Source of the DNA: an uncultured Eubacteriales bacterium
Lineage (GTDB): Bacteria; Bacillota; Clostridia; Oscillospirales; Oscillospiraceae
Assembly: GCA_900540545.1 (NCBI GenBank)
Contig: UQGJ01000005.1
Coordinates: forward strand, 1 to 64,000
Direction of reading: 5' to 3'
Length of the DNA stretch: 64,000 nt
This document shows positions 1-8,158 of the stretch, piece after piece (the stretch's first letter is position 1; each line of letters begins with the position of its first letter). The notes beneath the pieces are model-generated. The model was not told where the DNA came from. It saw nothing but the letters and a program-made list of their open reading frames with translations, and did no database searches. A program made the translations under genes and the position numbers.

Positions 1-30
1 CACCTGCTTGACGCAGACAAGCATGTTCAT
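1..30 (-). CDS. etfB: Electron transfer flavoprotein beta subunit, N-terminal fragment (runs off the left edge)
   Basis: Only ten codons are inside the window. Read on the minus strand from an ATG at 30 they give MNMLVCVKQV, which fits the typical EtfB N-terminus (M-N-I-L-V-C-V-K-Q-V-P-D). An AGGAGG ribosome site lies about nine bases upstream, and a strong promoter and an operator precede it. EtfB with EtfA carries electrons from acyl-CoA dehydrogenases, and one of those is encoded at 24.3 kb under the same type of operator. The call rests on a very short peptide, but sequence, ribosome site, promoter and context agree. Confidence 0.7.
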   Translation of the reverse strand, partial: MNMLVCVKQV

Positions 31-67
31 TGCGTTTTGCCTCCTACTTTTCGTTCATGTGTGGATG

Positions 68-83
68 GGTGAACGTGTTCACC
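68..83. promoter_or_regulatory. Operator palindrome (site 1), etfB leader
   Basis: GGTGAAC-GT-GTTCACC is a perfect inverted repeat with 7-base arms and a 2-base centre. It lies just downstream of the predicted etfB start point, where a repressor would block elongation. The core TGAAC-NN-GTTCA recurs at 2716, 2862, 9822 and 9912, and in near-perfect form at 21638, 22536, 22593 and 22606. Confidence 0.7.
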
Positions 84-97
84 TAACGTTCCAGCTC

Positions 98-126
98 ATT
101 GTAGCAAGTTTTGTGGGGGTTGTCAA
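98..126 (-). promoter_or_regulatory. Sigma-A-type promoter of etfB
   Basis: On the minus strand a perfect -35 box TTGACA (126-121) is followed after 17 bases by TACAAT (103-98). Transcription would start near 91 and run into the etfB start at 30. Confidence 0.75.
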
Positions 127-148
127 TTTTATTCTTGTCGCGGAGGCG

Positions 149-1066
149 CTATTTGACCAAAAAGCCATATCCACGCAGGATGTCCCGCAGGGACTCCATC
201 TCGGCGTCGGTGGGGGTGTGGCTCTGGAAGCCCTCGGTACCCGGCTCCAACTGGGTCCGCTTGCCCTCGCCCAGGTTGTGGTAGGGGAGGAGGTCGATCT
301 CACTGCACCGGATGGCCTTTTCGGTGAGGAACCGGCCCAGGGCGTGCATATTTTCCGGGGAATCGTTGCAGGGGGGGATGACGGGGCAGCGGACGATGAT
401 GGTGCAGCTGGTCTCCCGGGAGATGCGCTCGAGATTGGACAGAATCAGTTCGTTCCCCTGGCCGGTGCACCGCTCGTGCTGTGGGGAGTCCATCTGCTTG
501 ATGTCATAGAGGACGATGTCGGTATCTTGGAGGACGGGCTCCATAATCGCCCAGGGCACGGCCCCGCAGGTCTCCACGGCGGTGGTGATGCCCGCCTCTC
601 TGCACAGCTTCACCAGCGCCCCGGTGAATTTGGGGTGGGCCAGGGCTTCGCCGCCGGTGACGGTGAGGCCGCCGTCGGAGCCGTAGAACAGCGCGTCTCC
701 GGCCACCTCGTCAAAGACCTCACCCGCCGTCTTGGTATCCCCGGAGACGCTCCTGGCCTCCGCCGGGCAGACATTGGAGCAGGCCCCGCAGGCGGTACAG
801 AGGGCGCGGTCGGTATGTACCTTTTCGCCGTCCCGGGAGATGGCCCCCTTGGGGCAGGCGGGGAGGCAGGCGCCGCAGCCCACGCACTTGTCCGCCAGAT
901 ACATGAGCTGGGGGGCGGCCACCTGGGACTCCGGGTTGGCGCACCACAGGCACCGCAGAGGGCAGCCCTTGACGAACACGTTGGTGCGGATGCCCGGCCC
1001 GTCGTGGATGCAGTAGTGCTGGATGTTGAATACGGTGCCGGTGACGGAGCGAAGTTCTTCCGACAT
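149..1066 (-). CDS. Glycyl radical enzyme activating enzyme (radical SAM)
   Basis: This enzyme uses S-adenosylmethionine and an iron-sulfur cluster to install the glycyl radical on a partner GRE. The radical SAM motif C-x3-C-x2-C is at Cys35, Cys39 and Cys42 (GCPLRCLWC). Two ferredoxin-like 4Fe-4S motifs follow at Cys61-71 and Cys90-100, as in activases of the non-PFL GREs. It lies directly downstream of the PucR-type regulator and is co-transcribed with it. It is the only activase seen, so it probably serves all three GREs nearby. The start is set at 1066 because AAGGA lies nine bases upstream; an ATG at 1075, overlapping the regulator stop, is the alternative. Length 305 aa is normal. Confidence 0.93.
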   Translation of the reverse strand: MSEELRSVTGTVFNIQHYCIHDGPGIRTNVFVKGCPLRCLWCANPESQVAAPQLMYLADKCVGCGACLPACPKGAISRDGEKVHTDRALCTACGACSNVCPAEARSVSGDTKTAGEVFDEVAGDALFYGSDGGLTVTGGEALAHPKFTGALVKLCREAGITTAVETCGAVPWAIMEPVLQDTDIVLYDIKQMDSPQHERCTGQGNELILSNLERISRETSCTIIVRCPVIPPCNDSPENMHALGRFLTEKAIRCSEIDLLPYHNLGEGKRTQLEPGTEGFQSHTPTDAEMESLRDILRGYGFLVK

Positions 1067-1071
1067 GCGGG

Positions 1072-2682
1072 TCATTCCTTTCTTTCGTCCGGGGCGGAGA
1101 CGCTCAGGCGCTTGCCCAGGTTGATTTTGGCGTAGCGGTCGTAGTAGCGGAGGATTTTATAGGAAAAGACCATGCGCTGCTGTATCTCGCCGTTGTCCAG
1201 GTCGGCCCGAATCAGCTCCTGGAGCTTGGCCAGGTGGGCGGAGAAGGTGTTGCGGTGCATGTAGGCGGCCTTGGCGGCCTGGGAGATGCTGCAATTGTTG
1301 AGGCAGTAATAGTACAACACATCCAGCAGGTTGGTGTGATGACGCAGGTCATAGCGGTAGAGCTTCACCGCGTCGGGGTGGGTGAGATAGATGATGTCGT
1401 CGTGGCCCAGCAGGGCGCTGAAGCTGTTGATGCACAGGTCGATCATCACATATTCCGCATAGTCCTCGAAGAAAAAGACACGCTGGGTGGTGGAGCTGCG
1501 CAGAGCCCGGCCCAGGTGGAGGACGCTCTTGGTGAGGATGTAGTTGGTCCGCAGCATGGCCCGGCGGCTGGTGGCGTTGCTGATGGCGGCGTAGGCGTCG
1601 TAGCGGGCCAACAGGTCCTGGAACCGCTCCCGGTCAAAGACGGGGGCGGGCTGGAAGTCCCGGTCAGGACAGCTGAGCAGAAGGACGATGCCGTCGTCGT
1701 AGACGGCGGCGTTGCTCTCCGGGAAGATGGACTCCAGCTGGGCCAGCAGGGCGGTGGACGCCACCAGTGGGCCGTGGGGAGCGCCGGGCTCCAACACGAT
1801 GAAGGTGCAGAACTGCTGGGGGCGGCGGGAAATCAGGGAGAAGCGGCGGCAAATCTCCTGCTCGTCGGTGAGTCGGCCGGAGAGCAAATCGGCCATCAGG
1901 GCCTTGAAGTCGGCCCCGGCCCAGTAGCCGCCCCCCTCGGCGGCGGCCGCTCGACTCACGTTTTCACGGACCAGTTCCAGGAGGGTGGCCGCGTCCAGGT
2001 CCCAATTTCCGCAGGGGACAAAGAGAAGCATATAGGAGATGAGGCTCTGGTTTTTGTAGACCCGCTGGACCCAGCAGCGGCCCTCGGAACCCATGGCGTA
2101 GCAATAGGCCTCCCCAGTTTGCCCGGGGTCGCCGGACATGAGGACCCTGGCGGAGGGTTCCCTCAGCCGCCCCTGCTCTACCAATTCCCGGACGGGGGCG
2201 GAGTCCGGGCAGGCGGAGCCGCTGGCATAGATGACCTTGCGGCCGGCGTTGAGCAGAAAGAGGGCGCCGCCCGCTAATTTGGCCCCGGCCTCCACCACGT
2301 CCTGAACATTGTGGCGCTGCCCCGCGGCCTCCAACAGGCGGAAGGACCACTCCTGGCGGCGGCGCAGCGCGGCGGACAGGACATCGGACAGGGCAAACAA
2401 GTCCAGGTCCGTGGTCACCAGGCTGACCTGTCGCTTTTGAGCCAGGTCCAGCAGGGAAGCGGTCCCTCCGGCGGAGAAGAAGGCAGTCCCGGCGGGGACT
2501 TGTCCGTCCTCCAGCAGGGGATGCAGCTCCTCCGCCCCGCCGATCCAGAGGACGGCAGGGTCCGGGCCGTCCCAGCGGCGGACAAAGCGGACGGCGTGAA
2601 ACTCCCATGGAGTGGAGTCGGCGAGGGTCTGCCCCGTGATGTGTCCCCGGAGAGGGGAGAGCCACCCGTTGATGCCAGCCAT
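1072..2682 (-). CDS. PucR/CdaR-type transcriptional regulator (module 1)
   Basis: A 536-aa regulator whose C-terminal 70 or so residues match the PucR-type helix-turn-helix (SQAAKAAYMHRNTFSAHLAK, then a K-L-Q-E-L-I-R-A-D-L segment). The N-terminal part is poorly conserved and probably senses a ligand. Such proteins usually activate neighbouring catabolic genes in response to substrate. The start at 2682 is chosen because GGAGG lies five bases upstream; an upstream ATG at 2703 has no such site. It is divergent from the permease-MmgE/PrpD-GRE operon and is followed by the activase. Two paralogues with the same C-terminal layout lie at 8159 and 20040, each next to a permease/GRE operon. Confidence 0.85.
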   Translation of the reverse strand: MAGINGWLSPLRGHITGQTLADSTPWEFHAVRFVRRWDGPDPAVLWIGGAEELHPLLEDGQVPAGTAFFSAGGTASLLDLAQKRQVSLVTTDLDLFALSDVLSAALRRRQEWSFRLLEAAGQRHNVQDVVEAGAKLAGGALFLLNAGRKVIYASGSACPDSAPVRELVEQGRLREPSARVLMSGDPGQTGEAYCYAMGSEGRCWVQRVYKNQSLISYMLLFVPCGNWDLDAATLLELVRENVSRAAAAEGGGYWAGADFKALMADLLSGRLTDEQEICRRFSLISRRPQQFCTFIVLEPGAPHGPLVASTALLAQLESIFPESNAAVYDDGIVLLLSCPDRDFQPAPVFDRERFQDLLARYDAYAAISNATSRRAMLRTNYILTKSVLHLGRALRSSTTQRVFFFEDYAEYVMIDLCINSFSALLGHDDIIYLTHPDAVKLYRYDLRHHTNLLDVLYYYCLNNCSISQAAKAAYMHRNTFSAHLAKLQELIRADLDNGEIQQRMVFSYKILRYYDRYAKINLGKRLSVSAPDERKE

Positions 2683-2715
2683 AAGTTCCTCCAATCTGCA
2701 CAAGAGTATATATGA

Positions 2716-2727
2716 TGAACAAGTTCA
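2716..2727. promoter_or_regulatory. Operator palindrome (site 2)
   Basis: TGAAC-AA-GTTCA, a perfect inverted repeat extended by one base pair on each side (ATGAAC/GTTCAT). It touches the -10 box of the minus-strand regulator-activase promoter, so binding would block RNA polymerase. Confidence 0.7.
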
Positions 2728-2755
2728 TTATATCGAAAACCACCAGAGATGTCAT
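2727..2755 (-). promoter_or_regulatory. Promoter of the regulator-activase operon
   Basis: On the minus strand ATGACA (2755-2750) and TATAAT (2732-2727) are separated by 17 bases. The -10 box abuts operator site 2. Confidence 0.7.
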
Positions 2756-2861
2756 CCGTTTTTTACAGCTTTTTCACCTCTGTGCACTTCTGCTGAACCG
2801 GTTCTAAAATTTAGGCATTTCTGCACATCCTTTTTTTACGGGGCCTGGTTTTCCTTGCGGA

Positions 2862-2873
2862 TGAACATGTTCA
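2862..2873. promoter_or_regulatory. Operator palindrome (site 3), upstream of the module 1 operon
   Basis: TGAAC-AT-GTTCA, perfect. It sits right after a TTGCGG element (2855-2860) that could be the -35 box of the plus-strand permease operon. The -10 box is weak (TAGGTT near 2879), so the promoter call is tentative while the palindrome itself is clear. Confidence 0.65.
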
Positions 2874-2966
2874 AATGATAGGTTGTAAACAGGAAGGCCG
2901 GTCGCGTACCGCGGCGCGCTCCGGCGAAACCGGGTGTTCCAGAAGAGAAGAAAAGGAGTTGTTGAT

Positions 2967-4274
2967 ATGTCACCGTCAGTCGTCCTTATCCTGTTCCTCG
3001 TGGCGATGGTCGCCTCCATCTATCTGGGCAACAAGTTCAACGCCATCGGCCTGCTCTCCATGACCTTCGCCTACATCATCGGAGTATTCCTCCTGGACCT
3101 GAAGACCTCCGCCGTGGTGGCCATGTTCCCGGCCAAGATCCTGTTCACCATCATCGGCATCTGCTGGCTCTTCGGCTACGCCAACGAGAACGGCACCCTG
3201 CGGCAGATCACCCTCATCCTGGTCTATCGGTTCCGCAAATACCCCAGCATCCTGCCCTGGGTGTTCTTCCTGATTGCAGGCGTGATTTGCATGACCGGTG
3301 CATCGCCCTACGCCCCCAACGCGGTCCTGATGCCCATCATCATCTCCATCTGCCTGGCGACCAATATGAACCCGCTGTTCGGGTCGCTGATGGTCAACAT
3401 CGGCTCGTACATCGGCGCCCAGGTGCCCTGGGGCCAGGGCGCCAACATCCAGCGGGGCGTGCTGGAGGCCAGCGTCCACGCCGGGGAGGTGGACGCCATT
3501 TTGTGGAACGGCTTCTTCACCTGCGCTATCTTCGCCCTGGTGTCCGGCATCCTCACCTTCGTGCTCTTCCGGGGCTGGAAGGCCCACGTGGACAACACGG
3601 ACTTCATCGCCAAGCCGGAACCCATGAACGGGGTACAGAAGAAAACCTTTGCCCTCATTATCGTCCTCATCGTCCTGATGGTGGTGCCCTCTCTGCTGGG
3701 CAATCTGGGCGTATCCGCCCTGGGGGCGCTGTCCCGGAAGCTGGACATCTCCCTGGTCTGTATTGTGCTGGCCACCATCGCGGCCCTGCTGAACCTGGCT
3801 GACGCCAAGACCGTCGTCACCAAGCACATCCCCTGGAACACCCTGATGATGCTGGCCGGCGTGTCCATGCTGGTGGGCGTGGCTACCGAGGGCGGCGCGG
3901 TGGACCTCATCGGCTCCTGGATCGGCGGCAACGTCCCCGTGGCCCTCATCATCCCCATGTTCGTCCTGCTGGCGGGCTTCATGAGCGTATTCTCCGCCGG
4001 CTCCTCCGTGGTGGTGCCCACACTGTTTGTCCTGGTTCCCTCGGTGCTGACCACCGCAGCCGGGATCAACTACCACGCCCTCTATGCCGGCATCGCCATC
4101 GGCGCCAACGCCTCCGCCGTGTCCCCCTTCTCCGGCGGCGGCTCCCTCACCCTGGCCAATATCAAGCAGGACGACATCCGGGAAAAGATGTTCCTGCCCC
4201 TCATCTACGCCGCGGCCGCACTGGTCCTGGTGGCCGCCGTCCTGGGCGCCATCGGGCTGTACGGACTGATGTAA
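2967..4274 (+). CDS. MatC/DASS-like carboxylate permease (module 1)
   Basis: A 435-aa polytopic membrane protein with about ten to twelve hydrophobic segments. It resembles the dicarboxylate carrier MatC and the wider ion-transporter superfamily. Two inverted halves are visible: TGASPYAPNAVLMP in the first and SAGSSVVVPTLF plus ANASAVSPFSGGGS in the second. The S-P-F-S-x-G-G block is shared with the other two permeases in the window and probably helps bind substrate. AAGGAG lies eight bases before the ATG at 2967. The MmgE/PrpD gene starts three bases after the stop, so the two are translationally linked. Substrate unknown; a di- or tricarboxylate is inferred from the family. Confidence 0.85.
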   Translation: MSPSVVLILFLVAMVASIYLGNKFNAIGLLSMTFAYIIGVFLLDLKTSAVVAMFPAKILFTIIGICWLFGYANENGTLRQITLILVYRFRKYPSILPWVFFLIAGVICMTGASPYAPNAVLMPIIISICLATNMNPLFGSLMVNIGSYIGAQVPWGQGANIQRGVLEASVHAGEVDAILWNGFFTCAIFALVSGILTFVLFRGWKAHVDNTDFIAKPEPMNGVQKKTFALIIVLIVLMVVPSLLGNLGVSALGALSRKLDISLVCIVLATIAALLNLADAKTVVTKHIPWNTLMMLAGVSMLVGVATEGGAVDLIGSWIGGNVPVALIIPMFVLLAGFMSVFSAGSSVVVPTLFVLVPSVLTTAAGINYHALYAGIAIGANASAVSPFSGGGSLTLANIKQDDIREKMFLPLIYAAAALVLVAAVLGAIGLYGLM

Positions 4275-4277
4275 GCC

Positions 4278-5660
4278 ATGGAGGACAAAGGACTCACCCA
4301 GCGGCTGATCGACTATGTGCTGTCCACGGAGTATGAGGACCTGCCCGCCGAGGCGGTCAGGGTCCAAAAGCAGTCCCTGGCGGATATGCTGGCCGTGATG
4401 CTGGCCGCCACCGGCCTGGATGCCGCCTCCGCCCCCTTCGCCGCCTTCGCGGCGGCGGAAGGGGAGGGGCGGTGCACCATCCTGGGCAGGGAGGAGCGGA
4501 CCACGCCCACCCTGGCGGCCCTGGCTAACGGCGCATTGGTCCACGCCCTGGATTACGAGGACTCCCACGAGACGGCCACCGTCCACCCCAACTCCGCCGC
4601 CCTGCCCGCGCTGATGGCGTTGAGCCAGCATCTGGGCGGGGTGTCCGGCAAGGACTTCCTCACGGCCATGGCCCTGGCCAGCGACCTCTGCTGTCGTCTG
4701 GACCTGGGGGTCAACGAGGACCTGCTGAAGTACGGCTGGAATATGCCGCCCATCCACGGCTCCATGGGCGCGGTGTTCGGCGCGGGGAAGCTGCTGGGCC
4801 TGGACGGGGGACAGTTCGGGGACGCTCTGGCTCTGAACCTGTGTCAGGCCACATGCAGCGGGGAGGCCGCCAACAGCGGCGGGTCCGCCGTCCGCACCGT
4901 CCGGGAGGGCTTCGCCGCCCAGGCGGCGGTCCAGTCGGCCCTGCTGGCCCGGCTGGGGGTCCCCGCACGGTTTGAGGCCCCGCTGGAGGGCAAGCTGGGG
5001 TACTATCACATGTACGCCCGGGACAACTACACCCCGGAGAAGGTACTGGATGGGCTGGGGACTGTGTTCCAAAGCCAGTTCATCAGCTTCAAGCCTTGGC
5101 CCTCCTGCCGGGCCACCCACACCTCTATCGACGGTGTGCTCTCCCTGGTGGCGGAACACGGGATTCGGCCGGAAGAGGTGGAGGCGGTGGAAATCACCCT
5201 TCAGGAGATTGGCCGAATGGTCACGGAGCCGCGGGAGGTGAAGTACCGTCCCAAGTCTGCCGCCATCGCCAAGTTCAGTTTGCCCTTTGTGGTAGGGACA
5301 GCTTTGAAATACGGAGATGTAAAGCTGGACAGCTTCACGCCGGAACGGCTGGCCGACCCGGAGGTGCTGGCTCTGGCGGATAAGGTCCACTGCACCATCG
5401 AGCCGGGTTGGACCAAGGAGCAGAACAAGTGGACCGACTTCACCATCCACACGGCGCGGGGGAGCTGGTCCAGGCATCTGGAGCACCCTCTGGGCTGCGT
5501 AGAGCATCCCATGGGGGCGGAGCGGCTGCGGGAGAAATTCTTCGACTGCGCCGCCCTGGCCCGGCGGCCCTATGGCCCTGGCAAGCTGGAGGACCTCTAT
5601 GAGACCATCTTCCGGCTGGAGGAGCTGCCCGACGTGAATCAGCTTTTTGAAAAACTGTAA
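4278..5660 (+). CDS. MmgE/PrpD family protein (module 1)
   Basis: A 460-aa member of the family that includes 2-methylcitrate dehydratase (PrpD), cis-aconitate decarboxylase and iminodisuccinate epimerase. The helical N-terminal domain has the family block HALDYEDSHE (near residues 90-100). The second domain starts near FKPWPSCRATH, a hallmark of the family. All characterised members act on polycarboxylic acids, which fits the carboxylate permease just upstream and the GRE just downstream. The reaction here cannot be read from the sequence. No clear ribosome site precedes the ATG, so translation probably depends on coupling to the permease. Confidence 0.88.
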   Translation: MEDKGLTQRLIDYVLSTEYEDLPAEAVRVQKQSLADMLAVMLAATGLDAASAPFAAFAAAEGEGRCTILGREERTTPTLAALANGALVHALDYEDSHETATVHPNSAALPALMALSQHLGGVSGKDFLTAMALASDLCCRLDLGVNEDLLKYGWNMPPIHGSMGAVFGAGKLLGLDGGQFGDALALNLCQATCSGEAANSGGSAVRTVREGFAAQAAVQSALLARLGVPARFEAPLEGKLGYYHMYARDNYTPEKVLDGLGTVFQSQFISFKPWPSCRATHTSIDGVLSLVAEHGIRPEEVEAVEITLQEIGRMVTEPREVKYRPKSAAIAKFSLPFVVGTALKYGDVKLDSFTPERLADPEVLALADKVHCTIEPGWTKEQNKWTDFTIHTARGSWSRHLEHPLGCVEHPMGAERLREKFFDCAALARRPYGPGKLEDLYETIFRLEELPDVNQLFEKL

Positions 5661-5701
5661 AGCTAAAAGCCTTTATATGTATTTGGAACGGAGGAATCGC
5701 A

Positions 5702-8092
5702 ATGACAGAACGAATCAAACGGATGCAGGCGGCGCTGAAGGTGGACAAATTCCCCCTCTGCGCCGAAAAGCCCAAGCTGGTCATCGAGTCCTGGAAGAAG
5801 CACGAGGGGCTGCCCCCCATCCTGAGCCGGGCCCACGCCACCGCCGACTACCTGGACGGGCGGACCATCTACGTGGACGAGGACGAGCTCATCGTGGGCA
5901 ACGTGGCGTCCAAGCCCATGGGGCTGGAGGCCTCCTGCTGGGGGCCCTTCTGGGACGACGACGACCTGGACTCCATTTTGGAGGGCAACTACACCATCAC
6001 CGACGAGGACCGGGCCACCCTGCGGAGCCTGGACTCCTTCTGGGACGGACAGGACCGGCAGATGTACGAGTGGCAGGGCCGCTTTTATGACGACGAGCGG
6101 ATGTGGCCCTTCATCCGCTCCGGCATCCTCTGTCCCCCCTGGACCAGCAAGGTCAAGGGCCGCGGCTCCGGCGGCGCGGGCTTCGGCTGGGGCCTGGGCA
6201 TCGGCCTGAGCTTCTTCGTGCCCGACTACGGCAAGATCGTCACCGAGGGCATCCACAAGACCCTGGACGACGCCAAAGAGGAGCTGCGCAACGTCCGCTA
6301 CGTGGACAACGACTCCTTCGACAAAGCCCAATACCTCCAGGCCGTCATCATCGCCCTGGAGGCCATGGTCCGTATGTACCACCGCTACGGCGACGCTTGC
6401 CTGGATGCGGCGGCCAAGTGCGCCGACCCCAAGCGGAAGGCCGAGCTGGAGCAGATGGCGGATACCTGCCACTGGATCGCTGAGAAGCCCTCCCGGGGCT
6501 TCCGGGACGCCATCCAGAATTTCTGGTTCTACTGGATGATGATCACCCACGGCACCGTCCCCGGCGGCCGGTTCGACCAGTACATGTACCCCTTCTACAA
6601 AAAGGACATTGAGAGCGGCGCCCTCACCGACGACGATGTGGTGGAGCTTATCGAATGCCTGCGCATCAAGATCATGCAGTTCAATTTTGTCTCCGGCAAC
6701 GCCAAGCAGCGGGATAAGTGGGCGGGCATGGCCCGGTGGCACAACTTTGTCATCGGCGGCGTAGATGCCGACGGCAACGACGCATCCAACGAGCTGAGCT
6801 ATCTCATCCTCCAGGCGGCCGATGAGGTCCGCACGCCCCAGTTCACCATCACCCTGCGGGTCCATGAGGGGACCCCAGAACCGCTGATGAAAAAGGCCCT
6901 GGAGCTGGTCAAGACCGGCCTGGGCATGCCCGCCTTCGTCTCCGACAAGAGCTATATCCAGGGCCTGGTGGACCAGGGGGTCCCCCTTGAGGAGGCCCGG
7001 GACTACGCCCTGGCCGGCTGCCTGGACCTGAACCTGCCCGGCAAGTCCCGCATCAACGCCCTGGGCATGTTCATCGTGCCCAAGGTGCTGGACATCACCA
7101 TGCACAACGGCATCATGCGGGAGACGGGGGAGCGCATCGGCCCCGCCACCGGCGAGATGAAGGACTTCCAGTCCTATGAGGACTTTGAGGCCGCCTTCAA
7201 GAAGCAGCTCTACCACTTCATGGGGATGTACAACGAGGAACACAACATCCTCATCCGGGTCACCCGGGCGGTGAACTGCGACGTGGTCCACTCCGCTTTT
7301 GCCTACGACGGCATCAAGAGCGGCAAGGACATCATGGACCGGAAGATGCCCTATGAGAACGCCTCCCTGATGAACCCAGTGGGGATGATTTCCGCCGCCA
7401 ACTCCCTGGCCGCGGTGAAAAAGCTGGTGTTCCAGGACAAGGTCTGCACCATGGAGGAGTTGTTCCGCGCCGTCGAGGCCGACTGGGCGGGCTATGAGGA
7501 CCTCCGCAAGCAGTGCGTCAACGCCCCCAAGTTCGGAAACGGGGAGGACCTGGTGGACGACATCGCCGCCGACCTGTACCGCTTCTGGGCGGAGAGCTGC
7601 AACACCTTCACCACCGTCTACGGCGTGCCCCCCCGCCCCACGGGCATCTCCATCACCGCCCACGCCCCCGGCGGCGGCTATACCTGCGCCACCCCGGACG
7701 GCCGCCACGCGGGGGATACCCTGCCCGACGGCGTGGCCTCCCCGGCCCAGGGCACCGACAGGAAGGGCCCCACCGTCTCCCTGTGCAGCGCCATGAAAAT
7801 CGACCAGGATCCCTTCAACGCCATGCTGCTGAACATGAAGATACACCCCTCCGCCCTGGGCAGCGAGGACGACCTGATGAAGCTGGGCGGCCTCATTCGG
7901 ACCTACCTGACCAACGGGGGCAAGCACATCCAGTTCAACGTGGTGGACAACGCCACCCTGGTCAAGGCCCAGGAGAAGCCCCAGGACTACCGCGACCTGG
8001 TGGTCCGGGTGGCGGGGTACAGCACCTATTTCACCCTGCTCACCAAGGCCGTCCAGGACGAGATCATCGCCCGGACGGAGAACAAGCTGTAA
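5702..8092 (+). CDS. Glycyl radical enzyme of unassigned function (GRE1)
   Basis: A 796-aa GRE. The glycyl radical site is RVAGYS with Gly772, 24 residues from the C-terminus. The thiyl residue is Cys440 in AGCLDLNLPGKS. It is not a pyruvate formate-lyase, which has adjacent Cys-Cys. It also lacks the Cys-x-Glu of glycerol dehydratase, choline lyase, hydroxyproline dehydratase and isethionate lyase; the residue two after the Cys is Asp442. Blocks shared with GRE2 and GRE3 include GRFDQYMYP, ELSY and the region around the Cys. GGAGG lies seven bases before the ATG. It is the last gene of module 1 and needs the activase at 149-1066. Bond cleavage or formation on a carboxylate is inferred only. 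Confidence 0.92.
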   Translation: MTERIKRMQAALKVDKFPLCAEKPKLVIESWKKHEGLPPILSRAHATADYLDGRTIYVDEDELIVGNVASKPMGLEASCWGPFWDDDDLDSILEGNYTITDEDRATLRSLDSFWDGQDRQMYEWQGRFYDDERMWPFIRSGILCPPWTSKVKGRGSGGAGFGWGLGIGLSFFVPDYGKIVTEGIHKTLDDAKEELRNVRYVDNDSFDKAQYLQAVIIALEAMVRMYHRYGDACLDAAAKCADPKRKAELEQMADTCHWIAEKPSRGFRDAIQNFWFYWMMITHGTVPGGRFDQYMYPFYKKDIESGALTDDDVVELIECLRIKIMQFNFVSGNAKQRDKWAGMARWHNFVIGGVDADGNDASNELSYLILQAADEVRTPQFTITLRVHEGTPEPLMKKALELVKTGLGMPAFVSDKSYIQGLVDQGVPLEEARDYALAGCLDLNLPGKSRINALGMFIVPKVLDITMHNGIMRETGERIGPATGEMKDFQSYEDFEAAFKKQLYHFMGMYNEEHNILIRVTRAVNCDVVHSAFAYDGIKSGKDIMDRKMPYENASLMNPVGMISAANSLAAVKKLVFQDKVCTMEELFRAVEADWAGYEDLRKQCVNAPKFGNGEDLVDDIAADLYRFWAESCNTFTTVYGVPPRPTGISITAHAPGGGYTCATPDGRHAGDTLPDGVASPAQGTDRKGPTVSLCSAMKIDQDPFNAMLLNMKIHPSALGSEDDLMKLGGLIRTYLTNGGKHIQFNVVDNATLVKAQEKPQDYRDLVVRVAGYSTYFTLLTKAVQDEIIARTENKL

Positions 8093-8102
8093 AATAACGG
8101 AC

Positions 8103-8145
8103 AAAAAGCCCGTGGGAACCAGGCATTGGGTCCCACGGGCTTTTT
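8103..8145. terminator. Bidirectional terminator between GRE1 and regulator 2
   Basis: AAAAAGCCCGTGGGA (8103-8117) pairs with TCCCACGGGCTTTTT (8131-8145). It lies between convergent genes and has T-runs in both directions. Confidence 0.85.
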
Positions 8146-8158
8146 ATGCATATATCCC

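Noticed and set aside
2976..8104. Long minus-strand open frames (843 and 813 codons) opposite permease 1, MmgE/PrpD and GRE1
   Set aside because: They are GC-rich shadows without domain motifs or ribosome sites; the plus-strand genes are clear.
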